A stretch of 14,586 nucleotides of DNA from CAVPMN01 sp963706425. Its GTDB lineage: Bacteria; Actinomycetota; Acidimicrobiia; Acidimicrobiales; Acidimicrobilacustridaceae. Location of the stretch: assembly GCA_963706425.1 (NCBI GenBank), contig CAVPMN010000024.1, positions 1 through 14,586 of the forward strand. Reading direction: 5' to 3'. A program made the translations under genes and the position numbers. The first letter of the stretch is position 1. Each line of letters starts with the position of its first letter. Below the pieces are notes generated by a model, which was not told the DNA's origin, searched no databases, and saw only the letters and a list, made by a program, of their open reading frames with translations. Below, piece after piece: positions 7,372-14,063 of the stretch.

Positions 7372-8778
7372 ATGACGGGCGAAGTCGACGAAATCGAGTT
7401 CGAGCCCCGCATGAGCGACGCCGACGCCCTCATGTGGAGCATCGAGAAGGACCCGCTGCTGCGCAGCACGATCACCTCGGTGTTCGTGCTCGACCAGCCG
7501 CCCGATCGCCAGCGCTTCCGCTATCGGCTCGACCGCGCCAGCCGCTTGGTCCCGCGCCTGCGCCAGCGGGTGGTGGGCCACCCCATGTCGATCGCGCCGC
7601 CGCGTTGGGAGATCGACGCGAACTTCGACCTCAACTACCACGTCCGGTTCATGCGCACGGTCGACGAAGGCACCCTGCGCGAGGTGTTCGCCATCGCCGA
7701 GCCCATCGCCATGCAGGGGTTCGACCGAGCCCGCCCGCTGTGGGAGTTCGTCGTGGTCGAAGGCTTGTCCGACGGTCAGGCCGCGGTCATCGCCAAGATC
7801 CACCACTCGATCACCGACGGTGTCGGCGGCGTGAAGCTCATGATGGAGTTGCTCGACCTCGAGCGCTCACCTGCCGAGGATCCACCACTCCCCGAGGCGC
7901 CGCAGGCGGTGCGCCTCACCGAGCGGCGCCGCGTGGCCGACGCCATGGCCTACGAGGCCCGCCGTCAGGCCGAGAGCCTGCAAGGCCTGGCCCAATCGTT
8001 CACGAGGTCGATCGGCCAGGCCACCCGCGATCCGATCGGGGTGGGGATGAACGCACTCGAGACGTCGACCTCGCTCGCCCGCATGCTCAGCCCGGTCACC
8101 GAGCCGATGAGCCCCGTCATGCGTCGGCGTTCGCTGAGCGTCCGCTTCGACACCGTGCAGCTCGAGATGGCGCCGCTGCGAGCAGCAGCCAAGCTCGTGT
8201 CGGGCAAGCTCAACGACGCCTTCGTGGCCGGCGTCGCCGGAGGGTTCGCCCGCTACCACCGGAGCCACGACGCCGATGTGGCGTCGTTGCGGATGACGAT
8301 GCCGATCAACGTGCGCACGGCCGCCACCCGCAACAAGGCCGGCAACCAGTTCGCGCCGGCCCGCTTCGCCATCCCGATCGACATCGACGATCCGATCAAG
8401 CGCATGAACGCCATCCGCGAGCTCGTCGAGCGTCAGCGCAACGAGCCCGCCTTGTCGCTCACCGATCCCATCGCAGGCGTGCTCAACCGACTGCCCACCA
8501 CGGCCACCACGAGCATCTTCGGGGCCATGCTCAAAGGCATCGACTTCGTCACCAGCAACGTGCCCGGAGCCCCACTCACGGTGTTCATGGCCGGAGGACG
8601 GGTCGAGTCCCACTTCGCCTTCGGGCCGATGACCGGTGCCGCCGCCAACATCACCCTGCTGAGCTATGTGGGCGACGTGAACCTCGGGGTCAACACCGAC
8701 CCTGCCGCCATCCCCGACCCCGACCACTTCGTCGACTGCCTGCGCGACAGCTTCGACGAGCTCACCAAGCTGGTCTGA
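7372..8778 (+). CDS. WS/DGAT-family wax ester synthase / diacylglycerol acyltransferase
   Basis: Predicted to esterify an alcohol or diacylglycerol with acyl-CoA, making wax esters or triacylglycerol, as in storage-lipid-forming actinobacteria. The 468-residue product has the expected family length. The active-site motif HHSITDG (144-150; HHxxxDG) is intact and preceded by the conserved RPLWEF (about 121-126). LNDAFVAGVAGGFARY is the N-D-(V/A) block, and TSNVPGAPLTVFMAGG the C-terminal SNVPG-type block. The N-terminus RMSDADALMWSIEKDP matches the family's start. The ATG at 7372 has GAGG a few bases upstream (7364-7367). It lies 54 bases after the VanW gene on the same strand, probably cotranscribed. 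It converges on the kinase gene at 8802-9515. Members range from true TAG synthases to proteins with weak activity; substrate cannot be assigned. Confidence 0.92.
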   Translation: MTGEVDEIEFEPRMSDADALMWSIEKDPLLRSTITSVFVLDQPPDRQRFRYRLDRASRLVPRLRQRVVGHPMSIAPPRWEIDANFDLNYHVRFMRTVDEGTLREVFAIAEPIAMQGFDRARPLWEFVVVEGLSDGQAAVIAKIHHSITDGVGGVKLMMELLDLERSPAEDPPLPEAPQAVRLTERRRVADAMAYEARRQAESLQGLAQSFTRSIGQATRDPIGVGMNALETSTSLARMLSPVTEPMSPVMRRRSLSVRFDTVQLEMAPLRAAAKLVSGKLNDAFVAGVAGGFARYHRSHDADVASLRMTMPINVRTAATRNKAGNQFAPARFAIPIDIDDPIKRMNAIRELVERQRNEPALSLTDPIAGVLNRLPTTATTSIFGAMLKGIDFVTSNVPGAPLTVFMAGGRVESHFAFGPMTGAAANITLLSYVGDVNLGVNTDPAAIPDPDHFVDCLRDSFDELTKLV

Positions 8779-8782
8779 GTCA

Positions 8783-8798
8783 TCGGGCGCGCGCCCGA
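8783..8798. terminator. Palindrome between convergent genes, possible bidirectional terminator
   Basis: TCGGGCGCGCGCCCGA is a perfect 16-base palindrome filling the 23-base gap between the stops of the WS/DGAT gene (8778) and the phosphotransferase gene (8802). Flanking TGAG (8776-8779) and CTCA can add an outer helix with an internal loop. The hairpin must open a few central bases, and there is no U tract, so factor-independent activity is uncertain. Confidence 0.4.
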
Positions 8799-8801
8799 CG
8801 C

Positions 8802-9515
8802 TCAGCTCGCCTCTCGTTCCACCAGCGCGGCCATGGCGGCTTTCTCGCTCGCCGGCAGGTTGGGATCGTCGGTGCGAGCGGCGAGTGCCTCACGCAGGTG
8901 ACGACGGGCCTCATCGCGGCCCACCGCGGTGAGGAAGCGCTTCACGAACACGGCCCGGAACCGCTCCACCACCAACCGCTCGACGCCGCGAGCGGGCGGT
9001 TCGGCCGCCGCCATGAGCAGCCAGGCCACCGCCACATCGGCACCCGGCGATCCGGCGCAGGCGTTGGCCCAGTCGATCACCACCGGCCCACGGTCGGTCA
9101 ACATCACGTTGCCGGGGTGCAGGTCGCCGTGCAGCAGTGAGTGGCCTTGCCCCAGCGACCGACGCCCGAAGCGGCCGGACGTCGGTGCGATGAGCAGCTC
9201 GGCCGGTGCGTCGATCAGATGCAGTCGGTGGTGCAGGTCGGCAAGCAGCCGGGCGGCCCAACCGAGGCGCCACGGACGCTTCAGCAGCACGTCGAGCAGA
9301 TCGACACCGTCGACGTGCTCCATCACCATGCCCTCGTCGGTGACCTCGACCACCCGAGGCACGGGGAAGCCGTGGTCGAGCGCGTGCCGCATGACGGCGG
9401 CCTCGCCGTCGAGTCGCCGGGGAGTTTTGGGTCGTCTCAGCACCAACCCGTCGGACCAATCGACGATGTCGCTGTCGCGACCCGACGCGATGACCCGACG
9501 CGGAGAACTGGTCAC
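8802..9515 (-). CDS. Aminoglycoside-phosphotransferase-fold small-molecule kinase (APH/choline kinase superfamily)
   Basis: A compact 237-residue kinase-like phosphotransferase. A short nucleotide-binding region RVIASGRDSDIVDWSDGLVLRRPK (7-30) is followed by a hinge MVMEHVDGVDLLD (63-75), the catalytic loop HGDLHPGN (129-136, Asp131 and Asn136) and the metal-binding VVIDWANA (145-152, Asp148). The C-terminal half is helical and Arg-rich. It is shorter than classical aminoglycoside kinases (about 260-270) and fits the broad family of actinobacterial 'phosphotransferases' of unknown substrate. The GTG at 9515 (VTSSPRRVIASG) is the best start: the upstream in-frame part is Arg/Pro-rich and has no other plausible start. 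A TACGCT hexamer on the minus strand at 9596-9591 could be its -10. It converges with WS/DGAT and is divergent from the EamA transporter. Antibiotic resistance should not be inferred. Confidence 0.85.
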   Translation of the reverse strand: MTSSPRRVIASGRDSDIVDWSDGLVLRRPKTPRRLDGEAAVMRHALDHGFPVPRVVEVTDEGMVMEHVDGVDLLDVLLKRPWRLGWAARLLADLHHRLHLIDAPAELLIAPTSGRFGRRSLGQGHSLLHGDLHPGNVMLTDRGPVVIDWANACAGSPGADVAVAWLLMAAAEPPARGVERLVVERFRAVFVKRFLTAVGRDEARRHLREALAARTDDPNLPASEKAAMAALVEREAS

Positions 9516-9671
9516 CGGGAACGCCGTTTTCCGGCGTCTGGGGTGAGCAGTTCGGCGGGTTGGACCGAAAGGCCGCTCGGCATCGGCCGCAGCGTAGGCG
9601 GCAGGGCGGGTAGGCGGCGGGCGCGAATGCGGCTGCGATCGCGCAGGGACGCCCGTAGCCTGCACAGCACC
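9516..9671. other. Divergent intergenic region between the kinase and EamA genes
   Basis: This gap holds a small hairpin ACGCCG/CGGCGT (9521-9526 and 9532-9537, loop TTTTC) just upstream of the kinase GTG, a minus-strand TACGCT (9591-9596) as a possible -10, and the plus-strand TAGCCT described separately. No coding potential was recognised. Confidence 0.4.
9656..9661 (+). promoter_or_regulatory. -10-like hexamer TAGCCT for the EamA transporter gene
   Basis: TAGCCT ends 10 bases before the ATG at 9672, which implies a leaderless mRNA. No Shine-Dalgarno tract lies in between (TGCACAGCACC region). The hexamer is identical to that before the CoA-transferase-like gene. Confidence 0.45.
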
Positions 9672-10628
9672 ATGACCTCGAGCACCACGCCGCCCGCCAC
9701 CGGCTCGCACGGCCTGCGGGCCCTCGCCGAGCGGCGACCCGTCGGGTTGGTGGTCATCGGCGTCGTGCTTTTCAGCACCGGACCAGTGATGGTCGGTGCG
9801 GCCTCGGTGTCCGGCCCGATCTTCTCGTTCTGGCGTCTGTGGATCGGCGTCGTGGTGCTCGCCGGCGCGACCTTGGTGCACGGGCGGGTGATCCGATCAT
9901 GGCCCAGCGCCACCGGATGGCGGTGGGCGATCCAGGCCGGCGCCATGTTCGGCCTCCATCAGCTCTCGTTCATGACTGCGCTGCGCCTCACGTCGGTGGT
10001 CGACGTCACGTTGATGAACACGCTGGCGCCGGTGGTCGTCGCCGTGCTGGCCGTGCCCCTGTTCGGGGAGCGGCCCGGCCCGGCCTTCCGCATCTGGTCG
10101 GGCGTCGCCATCGCAGGTGCCGCACTGGTCGCGCTGGCGAGCGCGGCAGGGCCCGAGGGCGACCCGGTCGGCATGATCCTCGCCGCGCTCAACGTGGTCG
10201 CCTACGCGATCTACTTCGTGTGGTCGAAGCAGGCGCGAGAGCACATCGACACGGTTCCCTTCCTCTTCGGCTCCACGGTCGCGGCGGCGCTCACCGTGTC
10301 CGTGTTCGTCGTGCTGGCGGGCGAGCCGGTCGGCAGTATCGACGCTCACGACCTCCTTCTCTGCCTCGCCGTCGCGCTGCTCCCCGGTGCACTCGGCCAC
10401 TTCTCGGTGACCTGGTCGTTGCGCTGGGTCCCGGCCAACCTCCCGCCCGTGCTGATGCTGGCCATCCCGGTCCTGTCGGGCGCGATGGCCTGGGTGCTGC
10501 TCGACGAGGCGGTCACCGCGGTGCAGGTGCTGGGGGGCATCCTCACCATCGCCGGTGTGGCCGGCGCCCTGCGCAGCACCACCAACACCACCGTCGTCGA
10601 GTCGCTCACCACCGCCGAAGAAGCCTGA
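9672..10628 (+). CDS. EamA/DMT-superfamily transporter
   Basis: A 318-residue integral membrane protein with the size and pattern of EamA (RhaT/YdcZ-like) drug/metabolite transporters: about ten hydrophobic segments in two homologous halves (about 24-150 and 165-300). The first half contains GPIFSFWRLWIG and LMNTLAPVVVAVLAVPLFGERP, and the second NVVAYAIYFVWSKQAR and PPVLMLAIPVLSGAMAWVLLDEAV. The paired 'A/P-V-V-(A/S)...GE' and 'P-V-x-(A/S)...DE' ends of each repeat are typical. The N-terminus (MTSSTTPPATGSHGLRALAERRPVG) is a short cytoplasmic tail. It is likely an inner-membrane exporter of metabolites or amino acids; substrate is not predictable. It stands alone, transcribed from its own putative leaderless promoter, with a hairpin 31 bases after its stop. 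Confidence 0.92.
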   Translation: MTSSTTPPATGSHGLRALAERRPVGLVVIGVVLFSTGPVMVGAASVSGPIFSFWRLWIGVVVLAGATLVHGRVIRSWPSATGWRWAIQAGAMFGLHQLSFMTALRLTSVVDVTLMNTLAPVVVAVLAVPLFGERPGPAFRIWSGVAIAGAALVALASAAGPEGDPVGMILAALNVVAYAIYFVWSKQAREHIDTVPFLFGSTVAAALTVSVFVVLAGEPVGSIDAHDLLLCLAVALLPGALGHFSVTWSLRWVPANLPPVLMLAIPVLSGAMAWVLLDEAVTAVQVLGGILTIAGVAGALRSTTNTTVVESLTTAEEA

Positions 10629-10659
10629 CGCGCCACCAGCGGGTCGTTTCGACGGACGG

Positions 10660-10691
10660 GCTCGCGTGGCGGCACATCGCCACGAGCGAGC
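10660..10691 (+). terminator. Hairpin downstream of the EamA gene, possible terminator
   Basis: GCTCGCGTGGCG (10660-10671) pairs with CGCCACGAGCGAGC (10678-10691), forming 12 bp with a two-base GA bulge and a six-base loop GCACAT. It starts 31 bases after the EamA stop and ends just before the TAGGAT box of the next gene. There is no U tract, so it may act with Rho or be a promoter-proximal structure. Confidence 0.5.
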
Positions 10692-10695
10692 GTCC

Positions 10696-10701
10696 TAGGA
10701 T
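10696..10701 (+). promoter_or_regulatory. Possible -10 hexamer TAGGAT for the propeller lipoprotein genes
   Basis: TAGGAT lies 54 bases before the GTG at 10756, giving a leader that contains a small hairpin GGCCTC/GAGGCC (10714-10719 with 10724-10729) and a strong AAGGGGG Shine-Dalgarno tract just before the GTG. The -35 region would overlap the hairpin at 10660-10691. Confidence 0.35.
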
Positions 10702-10755
10702 GACGCCGCGTCGGGCCTCGGGGGAGGCCGCGACCGGTGGCTGTGAAGGGGGATC

Positions 10756-12252
10756 GTGACGCAACGACGAGCCGGCGCGACCGCTCTGCTCGCTGTCACC
10801 TTGCTGGCTGCCGGCTGCGGAGGGTCGGCCACGTCTGCACCCCCCGACACCTCGCCGCCCGCCGGAGCGGGCGAGTGCGACTGGCCGATGTGGGGCCACA
10901 ACCCCGCCCGCACCTTCGCCTACCCCTGCGACACGATGCTGTCGGACGACACCGTCGCCGACCTCGAGCAGGTGTGGTTCTTCAACACCGACGACGTGGT
11001 GACCGCGTCGCCCGCGATCGTCGAGTCCATGGCGTACGTCGGCGACTGGTCGGGCCGCTTCTATGCCCTCGACACCGAGACCGGCCAGCCCCGATGGACG
11101 TTCCAGGCGGCGACCGAGCCCAACGTGTACGCAGGACAGATCGTGTCGAGCGCCGCGGTCTCGGAGGTCGACGGCCGCCGCCTCGTCGTGTTCGGCAGCG
11201 GCCGGACGCTGCACGCGCTCGACGCCGACGACGGCTCGCCCGTGTGGGAGTTCGCGACCGGCACCGCGGACGAGCAGGACTTCACCGAGATCGAGTCGTC
11301 ACCGGTGATCGTCGACGGCCTCGTGCTCTTCGGCACCGACGTCCACAACCAGCCCGACCAGCCGGCCGGGCTGTTCGCGCTCGACGTCGCGACCGGCGAG
11401 CAGCGCTGGTTCTTCGACCCCGACCAAGGCGGCCCACACTTGGGCTGCGCCGACGTCTGGTCGTCACCGTCGGTCGATCTCGACCGACGGCTGGTGTTCT
11501 TCGGCACCGCCAACTGCCCGGCCGCTCCCGACGGCTGGGGGCCCTACACCGAGGCGATCGTGGCGGTCGACCTCGACTCGGGCGAGCCACGATGGTCGTT
11601 CCAGCCTCACGATCCGAACAACGACGACCTCGACTTCGCGGGAGCGCCGAACCTCTTCCGGGCCGACAATCGCGACCTGGTGGGGCTCGGCAACAAGGAC
11701 GGCACCTACTACGCCGTCGACCGCGACTCCGGCGAGCTCGCCTGGAAGACCGCAGCCACCGAGCCCGGCCTCGAGGAGCCCGGGAGCAACTTCTCGACGG
11801 GTGGGTTCATCGGCCCGTCCGCCTACGCCAGCGGCATCGTCGTCGGCACCACCGCCGTCGGGCCCCCGCCCTATCTCCACGCGATGTCCACGGCCGACGG
11901 CGATCTGCTGTGGCAGGACGAGGGCGTGCAGGCCAGCTACGCACCGAGCGCCATCGCCAACGGCGTGGTGTTCACCGGAGGCAACGACTTCACCCTCCGC
12001 GCCTATCGCCTCGAGTCGGGCGACGTCCTCTGGAAGCACGAGATGAAGGGCGTGGTCGCCGGAGGTCCTGTGGTCGTCCGCTCCGATCTGTTCGCAGTGG
12101 CCGGCATTCGTGAACCGGGTCTCGACGCACGCAGCGAGACGAGTGGCGTCTACCGCTTCTCGCTGCGCACCGGCAGCTCCGCAAGCTGCCGCGCCCACGT
12201 CGACGAGCACCCCCTCGCTGCGCGCCACCGGCGTGGTGCTCGAGCCCAATGA
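10756..12252 (+). CDS. Secreted lipoprotein with PQQ-type beta-propeller repeats (quinoprotein-like), frame-shifted near its 3' end
   Basis: The N-terminus MTQRRAGATALLAVTLLAAGC is a lipoprotein signal with lipobox LAAGC (Cys21), followed by a Thr/Pro-rich tether. The body consists of PQQ-repeat blades: AYVGDWSGRFYALDTETGQPRW (about 93-114), VVFGSGRTLHALDADDGSPVW, GLFALDVATGEQRW, GNKDGTYYAVDRDSGELAW and FTLRAYRLESGDVLW. DWPMWGHNPARTFAYP at the start resembles the entry segment of quinoprotein dehydrogenases. An eight-bladed propeller is likely. Use of PQQ as cofactor is not shown; no CxxCH haem motif is present. The GTG at 10756 has an AAGGGGG tract four bases upstream. The last ~25 residues (after SLRTGSS, about 12178) look out of frame, and the plausible continuation moves to another frame (next entry). 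Likely surface-anchored, with an NHL-like lipoprotein immediately downstream. Confidence 0.83.
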   Translation: MTQRRAGATALLAVTLLAAGCGGSATSAPPDTSPPAGAGECDWPMWGHNPARTFAYPCDTMLSDDTVADLEQVWFFNTDDVVTASPAIVESMAYVGDWSGRFYALDTETGQPRWTFQAATEPNVYAGQIVSSAAVSEVDGRRLVVFGSGRTLHALDADDGSPVWEFATGTADEQDFTEIESSPVIVDGLVLFGTDVHNQPDQPAGLFALDVATGEQRWFFDPDQGGPHLGCADVWSSPSVDLDRRLVFFGTANCPAAPDGWGPYTEAIVAVDLDSGEPRWSFQPHDPNNDDLDFAGAPNLFRADNRDLVGLGNKDGTYYAVDRDSGELAWKTAATEPGLEEPGSNFSTGGFIGPSAYASGIVVGTTAVGPPPYLHAMSTADGDLLWQDEGVQASYAPSAIANGVVFTGGNDFTLRAYRLESGDVLWKHEMKGVVAGGPVVVRSDLFAVAGIREPGLDARSETSGVYRFSLRTGSSASCRAHVDEHPLAARHRRGARAQ

Positions 12253-12717
12253 CAGCACCTGCGTCGGAGTGCCGTGCGATCTGTTCGAGGCGGGCATCAC
12301 GCTGCGCCCAGCGCCGGCAGGGCTCGATCCCACCGCGAGTCTCGAGATCACGACCGACCCGTTCCGAGTGACGGTCCGCGCCACCGGGCTGGGTCAGCCC
12401 GTCGACTGGTTGCAGCCTGGGAGCGAGGCAGCGGCGGCGGGCGCCGAGGTCTTCGGGTTGTTCATCTCGGAGCGCGACGACAACCCGATCGGCGGTGTGT
12501 TGTGCATCCTCGAGCTCCATCGATGACGGGCCGGTGGAACGGGCCCGTCGACATCCAGGGATGCACCACCGACTCGCTGCCCGCCCGTGTGCCCTACAAC
12601 CGCATCACCCTGCTCGCCCTCGAGAACGCCACCGCCACGCCCACCCTGAGCGACGGCCCGGCCAGACTGCTCGTCACCACCTCGTTCGACCCACCGCTGA
12701 CCCCGGTCGGCTCCTAG
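12182..12717 (+). CDS. Probable C-terminal continuation of the propeller lipoprotein (two frame changes), or a small separate gene
   Basis: From about 12182 a frame different from the end of the propeller ORF reads APTSTSTPSLRATGVVLEP, then CVGVPCDLFEAGITLRPAP and EVFGLFISERDDNPIGGVLCILEL, stopping at 12526. Another frame then reads WNGPVDIQGCTTDSLPARV, then YNRITLLALENATATPTLSDGP to a TAG at 12717. The first part begins with a Thr/Ser/Pro linker, so together they look like one C-terminal extracytoplasmic domain of about 175 residues with indels near 12178 and 12520. An ATG overlapping the TGA (12523-12526) could instead start a tiny separate gene, but it lacks a signal peptide while its sequence is of the same secreted style. 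I do not recognise the domain. Confidence 0.5.
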
Positions 12718-12732
12718 CCCGGAGACCCCTCG

Positions 12733-14051
12733 ATGACCCGATCCCGTCACCGCCGCCGTCCGCGCTCTCGCCTCGGGCCCAGGCGACGCGTCGGGCTGGG
12801 CGCAGCTGCCCGTGGCTATGTCGTGGTGGCGTTGGCGTTGGCGTGGTCGCTGGTGGCGGTCGCCTGTTCCTCCGACAGCGATCCCACCTCCGACGACAGC
12901 AGCACCACCAGCAGCACGATCGCCTCGCCAGGCAGCGACACCACCGCCGCACCGCGGGACGACTCCGTCGTGGTGTTCAACGCCCAAGGCAACAATCTCG
13001 ATGCCTACGAAGCCGAACCCCCGTTCACGGACCAGCGGGTGATCACCACCCGGGCCGATGATCCCGCAGGGCCTCGACATCAACGGCCAGATCTGCTTCT
13101 GCGCCCGACGGGTCGAAGCGGTTCATCGCCGGCGAGGACACCGGCCAGACCGACGGCATCACGATGGGGTGGGGCATCTTCCAGCTCACCGGCGACGCGG
13201 TGGGCGACTTCGAGGCGAGCCAGGTCGGCAAGCTCACACCCACCTTCCAGGGCAGCGCCGACAACGCCGAGCCCTACGGCTGCGGCTTTCTCTCCGACGG
13301 CCGCCTGGTCACCACCGACGTCGGCAACCAGGCCGCCGGCCCCGGCGACGGCCAGCTCATCGTGTGGTTCCCACCGTTCGCGCAGCAAGCGAGCGACAGC
13401 CAGGCCTTCTGCAAGGTCGACGTCGAGATCGCCACCGCGCAGAGCATCTGGGTCGACGACCAGGACCGGGTCTACGTGGCGTCGGCCCGCCCGCCTGCGT
13501 TCGAAGGCCAGACCTCCGGCGTGTGGCGCTACAGCAACCTTCCCACGTCTGCCGACGCCGCCGGCGGCTGCGGTCGGGTCGACGCCACCGGGGCACCCCT
13601 CGCCGACCAGGCCCGCAAGCAGATGTTCATCGCGTCGGGCGAGAACGACCTGGTCGCTCCCACCGGGGTGGCGGGCGGACCCGACGGCGCCATCTTCGTG
13701 TCCAGCGTGATCAACGGGGTGATCAACGAGTACGACGCCAACGGCGAGTTCGTCCGCAAGGTGTTGCGGCCGCCGGCCGGCGAGCAGCTCGGCGAGACGC
13801 CGTACTCGACCGGCACCCCGCTCGGCATCACCGTCGGACCCGACGGCACGCTCTACTACGCCGACATCGGGATCGTGCTCTCACCCGACGGAGCGATCGG
13901 CCGGCGACAACACCGGCACGGTACGTCGCATCGTCTTTGCGGCCGGGCAACCCGGGACGCCCGAGATCATGGCGAGCGGGCTGGCGTTCCCCGACGCGAT
14001 CGGACTGCTCGTCCCTGCGGGAGGCGGCGGGCGCGCGTGTCGTCGCTCTGA
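12733..14051 (+). CDS. Secreted lipoprotein with NHL/SMP-30-like beta-propeller (frame-shifted)
   Basis: It starts at ATG 12733 with GGAG eight bases upstream, 15 bases after the previous stop, so it probably lies in an operon with the PQQ-type lipoprotein. An Arg-rich N-region (1-20) precedes a hydrophobic stretch and a lipobox-like VAVAC (Cys45), then a Ser/Thr/Asp linker. The body reads VVVFNAQGNNLDAYE, GLDINGQICF, PDGSKRFIAGEDTGQTDG, WGIFQLTGDAVGDFEASQVG, GCGFLSDGRLVTTDVGNQAAG, SIWVDDQDRVYVAS, PTGVAGGPDGAIFVSS and LGITVGPDGTLYYADIG, which are repeated propeller blades of the NHL/SMP-30 kind. Frame breaks lie at 13069-13073, 13101-13106 and about 13900, after which GDNTGTVRRIVFAAGQPG and ASGLAFPDAIGLLVP continue. 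The real stop is uncertain, between about 14025 and 14051 or later. The function is unknown; by family it could bind a ligand or be a lactonase-like enzyme. Confidence 0.72.
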
Positions 14052-14063
14052 CGCATCGTTTGA

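Noticed and set aside
6559..7806. Long antisense open frame across the VanW and WS/DGAT genes
   Set aside because: It spans two well-supported genes on the other strand and has no recognisable motifs.
7434..9140. A 568-codon forward open frame overlapping the WS/DGAT gene
   Set aside because: Arg/Pro/His-rich shadow in another frame; the WS/DGAT frame at 7372-8778 has the HHxxxDG and SNVPG motifs.
8802..9515. Aminoglycoside resistance determinant
   Set aside because: Only the general phosphotransferase fold is visible; length and context fit uncharacterised small-molecule kinases, and there is no mobile-element context.
12523..12717. Small independent gene starting at the ATG overlapping a TGA
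   Set aside because: Kept only as an alternative: there is no ribosome-binding site or signal peptide, and the sequence reads as a continuation of the preceding extracytoplasmic domain.
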